Assembly (NCBI RefSeq): GCF_001949145.1
Contig: NW_019091447.1
Span: forward strand, 954,348 to 1,016,347
Direction of reading: 5' to 3'
DNA: 62,000 nucleotides
Source of the DNA: Acanthaster planci
Lineage: Eukaryota > Echinodermata > Asteroidea > Valvatida > Acanthasteridae
A program made the translations under genes and the position numbers. Shown here one piece after another: positions 36,366-49,300 of the stretch. How positions within the stretch are numbered: the first letter of the stretch is position 1; each line of letters opens with the position of its first letter. The notes under the pieces were generated by a model, which saw nothing but the letters and a program-made list of their open reading frames with translations, was not told the DNA's origin and made no database searches.

Positions 36366-37370
36366 AAACGAAGTCCACTTTTTCAATCTAACTAGCACTC
36401 AGACTTTGAGGATCCATTCCTTAATCCTAGTAGCTCTAGTTTTGGTAAATTTTGACAATATATATTTATATAAGCAAGAAAACCAGAATTTTTTTACCCG
36501 AGTTCGGCAAAAGAAGACCGCATAACCATTAATCACACCAGTTTGTTTCACGTCTGAATACCCGACCCAGCCATTGTGGATATACTGAATTTTCTTAAAG
36601 AAACTTTTATGGTTCCAGGTCAAGGAACCAGACCACATGCGCAAATCTGTCTTCGTTCACAGCTCTTTGTCGCAAATTTTACGTAGCTGTTTTACCCCAT
36701 AATTTCCCTCAAAAACCAATGCTCGTCCCTCTTTTCTTTCTGATATGAAAGAGGAAATCACCACCAACTAATTCAGGTAAGTTGTTTACTTTGTTTCCTT
36801 ATTATAGGAACAGAGTGCTAATGGTGAATGAACACCAAAATGTGTACATAGGCTAGCTAGGCCTACCTGAAAGATTTGTGTAAACCTTACGGTTCTTTAC
36901 AACATAATGGGATTGCTGAGAAATCGCCCATCTGGTCGATCAAAGTGTACATGTACATGTGTGCCAATGTGATCATGACACTGACTGCTAGTGCTAGAAT
37001 GGAGTGAGCTCTGCAAAAGCAAGGTTAGTTACCAGCAGCTGGATTACCAGAGCAGTACAGGGAGCCAGGAAAGCAAAGTACACACTCACCTAACGTGACA
37101 CTGCTGATAGCTGCTAGTGCTCAAATCTCCCCATGTCATGAGCCTGTAAGAGCTGGATATTTCCAGATGTCTAAAGTTGCAAATACCATGATGTAGGGCC
37201 CGCCCTAAACCTACAGCGCTAACCTTTGCTTGTAGTAAAAGTGTTACATATGAAAAATTTCCCATTCGCTTCCCCTCGACCATGATTATTATTTTTTTTG
37301 GCGTCTCGTGGGAGGTTACTACACAATCATTATTGACAGTCACCTTTATTCATGTCGAACTATCAGGACA

Positions 37371-40300
37371 ATGAATGTGACAGTTCTTGGAAGAATCCGG
37401 CCCTCGACATCTGTTGGCAGTGAGAGTTCAGGATCGTATTCAGGTGCACATGGACAAGCACACCCAAGGTACACGTACAAAGTTGCTGTACACCTGAGGC
37501 ACTATGAGTTGTTTTGTCATAGTTAATCTGTATTGAGCACATGACTGATACTGTTGCCAATGCAATAGCTTAGGCAGCTTCACTTCGGCTTCCAGACTGG
37601 ACTGAGTGCTCATTCTATCTCAGCTTTGACTTGTTTTGCACTGAAAAGCGAGTCACTAGAAAGTGAGTCAGTGTTGAAGTACGTGTACGTGTATAGGCCC
37701 TATTGCTTGATCTAAATGGCAATGTCTTGGATTGAGTAGTCCAATAGGAGGGTTCATAGGCCTATAATCAGTCTGGAATATTACCATATTTGGACAGGCT
37801 ATATGTCCTCGTACAATATGACCCATCACAAGACCTGTCCTAGCAGCCCGCAAAGGATTGTGGGTGTTTCCACGAGGCACTTATTTGATTAACCTGAAAT
37901 TTCTGTGAAACATTGATGTATTAGTGTATTAACCATATCCATTTCAGTCTTAGTAAAGTGACCGTGTTATTGGTGTTGGAATCTCTCAGTTTTCAGACTT
38001 TGTACAAACAAGGAGACACCAACAGGTTCATTTACAGTGATGCAATACTCTCCATGGTTAAACTCCTGGGGGCAGGCTTCAACTGCTGCGTGCTGTGCTT
38101 TGGCGAGAGTGGGTCTGGCAAGAGTTACACGTTGGCAGGGGAGGGAACCGGCCAGCCTGGTATCATACAGATGATGCTGAAGGATCTCTTCAACGAGGTA
38201 GACAGGTTGCATGATAATGGTAAGACTTGTATCTCCGGCCCCAGCCAAAGCCGTGTTCGATTTGGGTATTGTTAATGGGTAAGCCTTTTCTCTGTGATGT
38301 GCTTATGGCAATGCCTGGAGCTTTGGACTTCTGATTCTGTCTTGGATTTTGCAGTATTGGAGTTCACAAACTCCAATATTGAAGTTTTTGCCATTATTAG
38401 AAAAGCAAAAGAGTTTAAGTTAATATTTGACCTTGTGTTAAAAGTAGCTTCTGAATTACTTAGTGCAACTTTAACCATGTACTGTACATCTAAAATGTTC
38501 CATAAACCCAAGGATTCCTTCCAAGTGTGCTTTCAGCCCCCCTGTTTAGGGGAAGCAGATAAACCCTAGATAGTTTTACCGGTACTTGGCAGGAAAAATA
38601 GCATTGTGGTTGGAAATTGAGTACGCATACGGATAGTTATGATGATGAAAGTCAGAGAATACCACCGCCCTTCCCTGATTCCCTTCAAAAAAACAGAAAT
38701 ATATTTCAGTTATAAATAAATGTAAACATATATTGTACTCAGGTTACTGAGTACAGTTTTTGTTGGCATTTCACTGAATCCTGTCCGTAAGCCTGGCTGT
38801 ACTTTGCTGGCTGTCTTATGATTAAGGTCATCATTTGAAATTGCTTCTTTTATTGGATGTTCATGTCCATGTAGGAACCTCGGCCCATGTTAAGATTGGC
38901 ATGTATGAGATATACAATGAGATCATACGAGATTTGCTGAGTATTGACCGACATAGTGCTGTGTGTGATCTTGGTATTACTGCTGAAGATGGAGTCTATG
39001 TGAAGGTAAATATCCAGCCTTTGATGCCATGTTTCATCTGTGGCCTTTTCTAAATTCTGTTTTCTTTATTTCTGTCTGGAGCTTGAGCTGCATAATTGGT
39101 TTCAAACATTTGCTGTGGGTTCAAAATTACAAATTGTACTTTTATACTTGGCTTTATACTTCGCTATACCGAACACCGCTATACCAAACATTCGGCTGTA
39201 CCAAACATCGTCCTTGGCTCCCAATATTTTGTGCACAAAACCTACCGGACATTATGTAGTTGCAAATTAACAAAGATTCAGAGATCGATATTGAGTGGTA
39301 GTTTCATTACTTTTAGGATAAACTAAATAGCAATTTTTTACCTCAAGATTTAATAAAAAACAAAAATAATTACCAGATACATTTCTTGAAACCTCAAACG
39401 TGAATGCAACGGCAAAACATCACGAAAACAGCGAATCATAGGATCACAAGAGGGTGCACTTCAGTTAGACAAGAGAGGGCGCTATTCAACATGGCAACGG
39501 AAAGTTGGTAGTTAATTTTGCCATACCGAATGACCGCTGTACCGAACATTTAGCATGGACCCCGTTGTGTTCGTTATCGCGGCGTTCCATGGTATACAGA
39601 GATGCTTTTGTAGCAGAAAAAAGGAGCTACATTGAGCTTATAATTAACATGATTAAAGGTTCTCAGACCTGGGATTGAATTCATAACATGGAAGTCTGTT
39701 GCCAAAGACAGAAACACAACCAAGGTTTTAGAAAACACCATGGATTACCGTACTCGGTCATGCACAAAGTCAGTGTCACAGAGAAAGTTTGTGCATTTTG
39801 AAGAGTAAATTTTGGCTTGTTGCTTCTGAGTGGTAGCTACATCGAGACTTCTTAGGAAGAATTTTAGAACCGCCAGAATAACCTCAGAACTTTTTTCCTT
39901 TGTTAGAATCTGATTGAAGTCCCTGTTATGAGTGCTTCAGACTCCCTGTCAATATTCCACAGTGGTTGGCTGGCGCAGAACACTCAAAACACCGATTACG
40001 GAGAGGCTGGTGCCAGAACGACAGTGGTGACTAGGATCCATCTCATACAAGTATGTAAAGATTCCCCCTACCTCTGTCATTTCCTCTCAGAATCTGCTCT
40101 AACCGGGGAATAAAAGACAGTGTGTTTTTAAAGGAAATTGAAAGCCTTTGGTACGAACTCACTGTATAGACGCACAAGTTTATGCGCGTTTGACGAGGAG
40201 CATGTTTATAGAGTACACACAACCAATTTATTCTGGAATGTATGGTCTTTGTGTGCTCCCCAATCACGTGCAAGAGCCCGGTTCGAAAACTTAGCATCAG

Positions 40301-43300
40301 GCTGTCTTTCTTCTGCCTGTGAGGGTGCACTTCAAGTCAGGTGGATTGGAGTTAAGATTTTATGACACAGGTTATGTTGTCTGTCGAAACATTACTTCCA
40401 TTTCATGGCCTATATAAACATTGTGGGTACCTCTCTTAAGAATTTGGTTCTCTCATCTATATTTTGTTCAGGGTTTTTGCTGTGCGTGAGACTTCAGAAA
40501 TATTTTAATTTGTAAAGGCTATTGGAAAGATTTACCCCACAAATAAGATTTGTTCAGAAATTGGCCTCTCTTTTAAACCCAATAAAAGAAGTTATCACAG
40601 CCATTAAGACTATTATTTATTCACAAAAACGATTTCATCAACTTTTCTTGGAAGGAGAGAGAGGAGTATGGCTATCCGTACAAGTCAACGTTCACCTTTG
40701 TGGATCTCCCCGGAGCTGAGAAACTAGCTGCAGATCCCAAGGCCTTGAAGAGAATGGAAGGGACCTTGCTTAATAAGTCCCTTCTAGCTCTGGGAAGTTT
40801 GATCGAAGAATTAGCCAGGAAACCTGGGGCTGCAAGAATCCTATCATATGAGTAAGTCTCATGATAGAGCCTGTTTCTGTGTATTAACTGATGTTTGGGA
40901 TTTCTCCATCTATAAGCTCTGTAAAAAGGTTTTAGCTTGAAACAGACTTCTATAACCACTTGCCGCCGGGGACTCCGGTTTCGGGCAACATGCATGTGTT
41001 TATACGTGTGGCCAGGGTGTCCGAAATCGGACAAAGGGAACTGGGCCTTGTAACAAAAGACCGTACTCGGAACAAAATCTGAGCTGCTGGGCATTACCGA
41101 CTTTTTTTTACTCTCAGTAGTGAAGATAATCCAGCCTTGTTTTGAAACAGTATACCACGGTTTGGGGGATTTAGTGGGAGCGGATTACCACCAGGGACAA
41201 AAGCGCTCCACCAAGGCAGTGACGAGCCACACAGCATCGCTGCACGCTAATCTGGCCCCTATTGAAAAGAGGTCAGCAGCGCACTGTGCCAGGTTTGTGA
41301 ACAAAAGAAAGTTACATAACACCGCACATTTTGGACTCTTTCAGGCTGCAGGCCTGGCTGAAATACTCGGGCGTCAATAAATTTCTCTGTCAGACTAGAG
41401 TGGCCGCCAGACAGTAATTCATGTGGATGTAAACGTCCATTAATTGAAATGATGAATTTTTGAAGAATTTTGAAACCTGAAAATCTTGAAAAAGTCCTGA
41501 TTATGTGCACTGCATTTTTCAAACTGCCCAGCATCAAGTGGATAAGACAAACACTGGCACATGACTTCAGTTGATGATAAGGTCATGGAGCCAAGACAAC
41601 AGCGTGAAAGAGGGTGCTTTCTTCTACATGGCATGTGTGGGCTGGATGAGTCGTAATCTTGAATCTATCAAAATCCAACATCCGTTTCTTCAAGATTTTA
41701 ATGACTTTAGGACTACAGACCCGCTACTATTTATCATTGGTTTTTGACTCCTGAGCTTTCGTGCCTCAACTGTTTTCAAACTGTTTTGATTTTGATTATA
41801 AAGATGAACAAAGAAATTGAGATTTGAACCTGCGACCTCCGGTGCTCTACCAACAGAGCTATCCAGCCCTATGTTTGTAGCGCTTCCCAACTGTCAATAT
41901 CTTTAGTTTAATGGCTTCTGGCTAGCTCCCCCCAAACAAAGATATTGACAGTTGGGAAGAGCCACCAACAAAGGGCTGGATAGCTCAGTTGGTAGAGCAC
42001 TGGCACGGTGTTCCAGAGGTCGCAGGTTCAAATCCCGCACCAGTCAATTTTTTTGTTCATCTTTATTATCATTTAAAAGCACTTAGTCAGTTCCTTGTAT
42101 AGTTTGTGTCATTTTTTTATTTTGGACAGTTCACAGGAAGTATAGCATGCAAAGATGCCTACGTTATGGGCTATATTCGTTGTTTTTCTTCAATTTTGCA
42201 AGTCGTAGTCTGTCTGAAAGGACCTGTTTTTGACTGGATTTCAGGGCCTCTAAGCTGACCAATCTTTTACGTGATGCCCTGGGAGGTAACTGTAACACCA
42301 AGGTCATAGTTCACCAGAAGCCACGATCTGATGCAAGGATCACCCAGGCGGTGCTGAACGCTGCGGAATGTTTTGGGCAGATCACAAACTTCTTCTTGTT
42401 AAATGACACAGCAGCACAGGTATGCATGTGACTCACTTGATTCTACAATGGTAGATTTCTTGATGGAAGATTGTATTGTCAAGGTCTGGATAAACTAGAG
42501 CACACTGGATGGACTCTTAAGTGCTGGAGTGTGTGTGTGTGTGTGTGTGTGCAGAAGTACCCCCTCTTGTGGTCACAAAGAGAGAGGTTGGGCCAAGTTT
42601 TGAGTGCAATTTATGCATCAATACGTGTAACACCCACCTGAAGGGATGGCGTTGTTCATGAGTCAGCCATCTTGAATCACAAGTGAGACAATCCCTGGAG
42701 ATAATTTGGAAAGACTAAATACATGTGGAAATGAAGGTTATTATTATTATATCATTAAGTCTCTCTGGTAATGAAACCAAAAATTCTTCAAAAGCACTCT
42801 AGGCACTGTACCTGACAAACCTTAAGAAATCTTTAGAGAGGAGACAGTGCAGTGATTATGATGAAGAAGGGATAAACCAATCTTAGGCTTGGATTTTAGG
42901 GTAGTTCTGAATTGTAGATGGACGACACTTTACCCTTATTGTCGAAATGAGTGAGGCTAAACCTGTAACTATAGCAAAATAGACTCTCTCCATTTGAGAG
43001 TGTTCAATAAAGAAAATGGATTAATCGAGGAGTGCTATCCAAAAAGGCCATCTTGTTAAAATGCCCATTCACTTCATAGACCCATTCACAGCGTATACTG
43101 TGCATGTGCGAATTACGTGCCTCTATAGACTTAATTGAATTTATTCACGGGGCCAGCCAGGTTAAATTTGAAAGTGAGGTTAACTCTTTATTTTTGAATA
43201 TTTGCTAGTACAAATGAAAGCAATCAAATGGAATTTCATAACAAATTTGCACCTGTCTACTCTGATGAATAATTTCAAATTCATGATTGAACACATAGAA

Positions 43301-46300
43301 TTGTACCTTGCCAGATTCCGAAAATTATTGAAAGGGAGGCTGGGAATGCACGGAGGTATAAAACAGTCTGGTGCCATCCTAATCGAAAATTTGCAATATA
43401 TACAACAGATTTGGGAATAAGATAAAAAATGGCCTCCATGTGAATAGGGTTTAGTATCTATAGGGTGTGAACACCACCTGTCACAGAATGTCATTACAGG
43501 ATCATAAGCACCCTCTGACGACTGCGCCTGTAGTCTATTAAAGACTAAAACAAATGATGTCTGGAGTCCTGTCTCAGCTAGAACTATGGGTCTATTTTGG
43601 TGGTTGTCCTACAGATTACACTTGTTAGCTTGACTTCACTACTTACATCCAGTTGCCTTGTGGATGATGTGTAACCCACTTTGCTGATTTCTGTTTTCTT
43701 ACTCTGTTTGCCTCCATGATCTCATTAGGGTCTGATCACTCAGTACCGAGCCCAGCTTCTCATTAAGCAGTCACAGTTACCTGGCCCTTCTGCACCGGCC
43801 GTGTTTGACTCTGACGATCTGGCAGGGAAGAACGCCAAGCTGACAAAAGAAAATGTTAGCCCTTGCTTTTGGAAGTTTGAATTTTTTTTTTATAGAGAAT
43901 CGATGAAACTGTGCTTTTGTATGTCATCCTTTTGATAGCAAAGGAGTGTCAGAATGATAACGTGCTCTAAGATATTGACTTTGAACCAGATCTAAGATTT
44001 TGAAAATTTCTCCAAGTTTTTGTGCTGGAGATAATCGTTTATAGTCTTCTGATTTGTCGTCTTTGACCTCTGACCTCCTTTATCTGTTTCTCAAAGATGA
44101 AGCTGAAAGAAGAAGAAGGATACCTTAGGAGGAAGCTAGACCAACTTGACAGTCGTCTTGGTGATGTTGCCATGGTGAAGACAGATTTATCAGCTAAGCT
44201 GATCAATTCTGAGGAGGAGAAACTAAGGGTCAGTATTGCCCGGAGGCAGGGATGTCAGTGTCTCTTATGAACCCAAAGTCATGTTGATGATTATTTTTTC
44301 TGTTCTATAAAATCATTTTGCTTTTGTCCAGTGAGTTTGCTGTTTTTTTGTAGCACCACTCTGACACTTTTATATCACTTTATTTGTTTGTTTTATTCAG
44401 GTTTTGCCCAAATTATTCAGAATTTTTTCAAAGTAATGTTCTTTTTTAAAGTCCCAAGGTGTAATCAGTATCCATCTTTTATACTTGTTTGTAGGTTTCT
44501 AAGTTGCTTGTGGATCTTCAGATTGAGAATAATCGCATCAAGGAGAAGGCCTCTCAGGAAATATTTGAGCTGAACAACAAGGTAATTGATTGGTTTCTGG
44601 TAATGTCAGTAAGATGTACATCTTTACAGTGTAACTTGATTTGCATGATCCGTATTTGAGAAAAGGATGTTCTTGTTCAGGAGCATGTATTTTGGAAACA
44701 AAAATAGCAAAATACCTTTGATTGTACACCTTTTGGACTCCGAAGTACCAATTTTTTGAGCGGTCTTTCGGAAAATCTTCCAAACAATATTAAATAATAA
44801 TTTTAATTTAAAAAGTGCAAATTTCGTGCAACCATGTATCAAATGTGCTTTGCACTGGAGACATTAAACTACACCCCCCCCAACAACCCAAATCTGCTGA
44901 CGCAGCACAGCCAGAATCTTGTTTCTTGCGGAGGGAGGAATAGCAGAGAACCCATAGAAAAACTTTTGTGATATAAGGTAAAACCAAAGCAGAAATCTGT
45001 AGTCACACATGTCCGAGGCTGGGATTGGAACCCAGGACCACCGTGATGAGAGGTGGATGCTTTGTGCACTAGGCATCCATGCCACCCTAGCAATTCATCA
45101 AGTGGATGAACACATAAGGTTTAGAAATTTGACCACTCATCTCTGAAAAGGTTGACTTGAATTACTGCATATTTGCACAGCTGATGTCCATAGACAGCGA
45201 TTACAGAGAAGTCCTGATGGCAAAAGAGCGGCTTGGGAAGGAGACTAGGCTATTCCATGAGAGACTAGACCTAGTGGAGAGGGAACGACAAGAGCTAGCT
45301 GACAAGTACGTCATGATGAAAGCTGACTACGCAGCTTTGGCCGAAAAATATGACAGTGAGGTGAGTCTGACGTGAGGATTGGCTGTTGAATCCTTCATTC
45401 TTCACTTAATATGACTGCCCAATGCTTTGCATCAGAAACACTGCCACAGTGGAGGTCAGCAGCGTATCTTAAGGAATGCCGACATATTTCTATGCTATGC
45501 AAATGGAACACTTTAATTTACTCTATTTTTGCTAAAAAGTGTTCTAATCCTCCAAAACCCTTGAGCTAGTATTGAGATTACTTCACAGTAATTCTTTCTT
45601 CACTTCTCAAATAAATGATTTTGTTTTAGGTCAGCCGTAACCAGGAGTTGGGCTTGGAACTACTGAACCTACTGAACGCCAAAGTCACTCTCCTCAAGCA
45701 AGAAGAGAACTTGGCCCTAGCCTCAGACCACAAGAGAGAACAGACAGCGGAGGAATTGAGACGAGCTAGGGACATTGCGTTGGGACTTAGCAGCAAGAAA
45801 GAACGAGTGAGTATCATCTTGTGAAAACTTGTAGATTAACTCCGGGCTTTGTTCTTGTGCTGGCCAGAGTGGACATTTTATGCCCGGCACCATCAAGGAT
45901 GCTTGATTAGTGATAGTGTAGTAATTATTTAGTATTGTTTCTTGTACTTTTGAATCATTCTTTTAATTTTTGTGCAGTCGTGACAATACAGTAGAAGTTA
46001 AGACACCCAAAATGTAGCGTGACAAAAATTGATGTTAGCACCTGGAATACCTTGCGATGTGTACTTAATTTCACGGCCTGGTAGTCTTGTGGTACAAACC
46101 TAATGCATTTGTGTCCTTAGGCAAGACACTTTAATTCCATGTCTCCTCGTCTTATGGGTTCTTTTCAGGCCGATGAAATTGGGGCATCAGACTTGGACAG
46201 ACGGGAACTGCAGAACAAGGTAAAACGATGGCACTCATTTCATTCAACTTGTCCGTCTTCATAGGTGCATGCTAATCGGTTTTTGTACCGTAGCCTATTT

Positions 46301-49300
46301 TTCACCGTTTCCACAGTTAGAAATATCAGTCAGTATGTTGTACATGCATACCTTTATTATAAACTCTGTGTGAGAAATCACTCCAGATAAAGTTGTTCTG
46401 ATGTGTCTGCATGCAAAGGGAAAGGCATTAAATCTTTGACTCTTTTGATCAAACTTTTTGATGTTTTTTTTTGGTCAGTTATTTGGAGATGAAGAGAGAA
46501 TGAGAAGTGAATTTAACCAGATGAGAAACCAGTATGATCAACAACAAGACAAGCTGCAGAGCAGGATGTAAGTTGACAACTGCATTGTCGAAGATTCCAG
46601 AAACAAAAATTGGACTTCTTTGTTATTTGAACGGGAGAGGAGACTCAAAGTGGATTAATTGTTGATGATCGTGAAGCTCATGTTGCTACTAAAGAGTGGT
46701 CCACATGAAATGTTCTTCTTTTCCTCCAAAGAATGGAGCTGAATGCAGCACTCAGGAATGGCAGACAGATAACAAGAGACTATCAACGCAAGCTGGCTCA
46801 ACAAGATGTGGTGGGTTTCGTTTTTAGGTTCAGTGAGCATTTTGATGTCGGGATCTCTTGGTTTGTGATGAAGCCAGAATCAAGAAGTATCTTTCTTTTT
46901 CTTTTGTGCCTTGTTTGTAGGAGCTTATCTCGTCTCGTGAAGAGGCCCGAGAAGTGGCTGTTGCCAATAGCCGATTGCAGACCCAGTTGATGGAGAAAAA
47001 TGAGGAGATGAGGTCTCGCCTCACTAAGTATCTGGAGGATATTGCTGTGAGTAGAATCTCTCCAGAAATTACCTCATCCTAAATCCATGACTGTCAACAT
47101 TTCAAAGTCTTTGGCTAGACCAGATTGCTGACAGAAGCTTTTCATAGGAATGGTTTATGATTAAAGATGGAGTCTTCACTTGCAATCAAAATACGATGTA
47201 TGGGAAAAAATCAAACTTACAGGACCTGTACAAGGGAAGAATGTAATGAGATCAGGTGTCTACCCACAGTAATGGCTACCCCCAATAATGGCTTCCCCCA
47301 ATAATAGCTACCCCCAATAATGGCTACCCCCAACAATGGCTACCCCCAACAATGGCTACCCCAAACAATGGCTACCCCCAACAATGGCTACCCCCAACAA
47401 TGGCTACCCCTAACAATGGCTACCCCCAACAATGGCTACCCCAATGTCCTTGTAGAAGAAGCACGGACCGTTTGAAAGCTGAGAAGACTACTTCAAAGAA
47501 GTTTTTATAATATAAAGTAAATTTTAGTTGTAACTATTGGTATATTTACTCTCAAATCAAACCTCTTTGCAGGAATTTGTGGATGACCGGGACGCGACCC
47601 TCAATCGCAAGATGGAGGATAATCTCACCAACTATGTGAGAAGTATGATAAAGGATATGAAGGAGACATACAAGGCTCGGGAGAAACAGTTGAGTGAAGC
47701 AGCCAGGGACTTCAAGATGAAGATGCAGTCCATCGGCAAAAAGCATGAGCAGCTCCTTGTGGCTTACAGGTAGCTCCATCCTCCTGTCTCACTCGGTCTA
47801 TGTTTGTTTCAGCTTACAGAAATCAACAAGTAGGTCCAAGTCTCACAGCGATGTTAGCAATTTGTCCAGAACTTGGCTTTACTACGAAATAGGCTTATGA
47901 ACCTGTTTTCCTTAAGGTAGTTTCCTTGGTGTGTAGCAAGTGTTTGAGGTTATCAAGACATATTAAAAGAATATTTTACCCCTAACAGCCCTAAATCCTC
48001 CAATTTTAATATGATTTTGCACATACCCTAGGGAGTTAGGGTTAACTATGGGTGTCAGAGGGATACCTTTGAGGAAGTGGCTGGTGGAAATGCAGGGCCC
48101 TAGCCCTGTATGAAATTATTTGGGTCCTCCTGTTAGTTGTCCTACATTTGATCAGTTCATATTTTTTGGGTTATATTTTATGGAAAAACACAAAATAACG
48201 ATAGAATAATAAGTAAAATACCAACAAATGTTTTGGCAATGATTTTCATTCCAGAAGGCCAGAGTCTACCACAACTAGGTGTTATTTGCTGTAAGCTTTG
48301 TTGTTGGAGGATGTTACAGTCTGATGACTTGCCACAGTGTTGCGATAAGGTTGACAGTGGTTTTTGTCCTTTCACAAATCAGATTCCTGAGGAAACAGGT
48401 ACAAAAAGGAGACATCAGCGATGCTGATCTGGGCCCTCAGGAAGGAGAACTAACTCTTAAAGATGACGAGGTGGAATCTGCTAATCGACGTGAGATCAGA
48501 CGGCTGACTGAAGCCTTATTAGAAGCACAGAAAAAACAAAGGTAATCGTATACAAGAACATCCATGACTTTCCTGCTGTTGTGCAAAATTGTCTACTACC
48601 AGAACAGGGACATGTGACCCGGTAAATCTTAATCAGGAATAAGTCACAGAGGCCATTTGACTTAATGGCCGAGTAAAATGGGGATGTGGGTAAATGTTGA
48701 CATAATCGATGTGGCGGTTTCTGTATATTTTGGAAGTGTATGTATGAAAGGTCACCATCAACACACTTGTAATATGTACCATTTGAAAGCTTGATAAATT
48801 TTCTTTCTGACTGCATACATATCTTAAAAAGTCAGTTTGCGACTTATTCCTGATTTCGATGTACCGGGTCACATAGGTTCCCAGATAAGGGACAGTTTAA
48901 ACTTGTCACATGTAATGTTTTTGTCTCTGAGCTATGTAGCTATGAATTATTTATATTGCGTATTCTTGAATCCAAGTTTTCATTGCTCGTTTATTTTGCA
49001 AGCAGCCCTGCCGATTCAGACGACAGCGGAGAGTGGAATGAACTACAGAAAAAGCTGGGAGAATTTACCAGTAAGACACAGGTGAGAAGATTCTGACCTT
49101 CAAATAATGCTTCAACTTCCCTAAGAATCTTTTCTGTGGACATCTTACATCTGTCTTGCCTTAATATTTCCCCTCATCTGAAGGTAATTTCTTCTGTCGG
49201 TCCTGTTGCCTTTGAAAATATTTCCTAAGGTGACAGGTTCGAATCCTACTCAAGTCAGTTTCTTTGTTGTTTCCTTTGATTGTCATGGGAGGTACATTCA

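Larger units (their letters stand above)
30604..37370. other. Repeat-rich intergenic region
   Basis: No protein-coding exon is supported. The region is dominated by repeats listed separately: the right arm of an inverted repeat, a direct-repeat pair, an inverted-repeat-bounded block interrupted by an assembly gap, a tRNA-derived SINE head and a MITE. The CCDC78 promoter should lie in the last few hundred bases, but no TATA box is evident. Confidence 0.6.

Noticed and set aside
37553-37566. X-box-like GTTGCCAATGCAAT near the CCDC78 start
   Set aside because: Tempting for a ciliary gene, but the second half-site does not fit the consensus and it lies in intron 1.
41974-42045. Functional tRNA gene
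   Set aside because: The A and B boxes and acceptor stem are good, but the anticodon loop is nine bases and one T-stem pair is mismatched; flanks match an inverted SINE copy.
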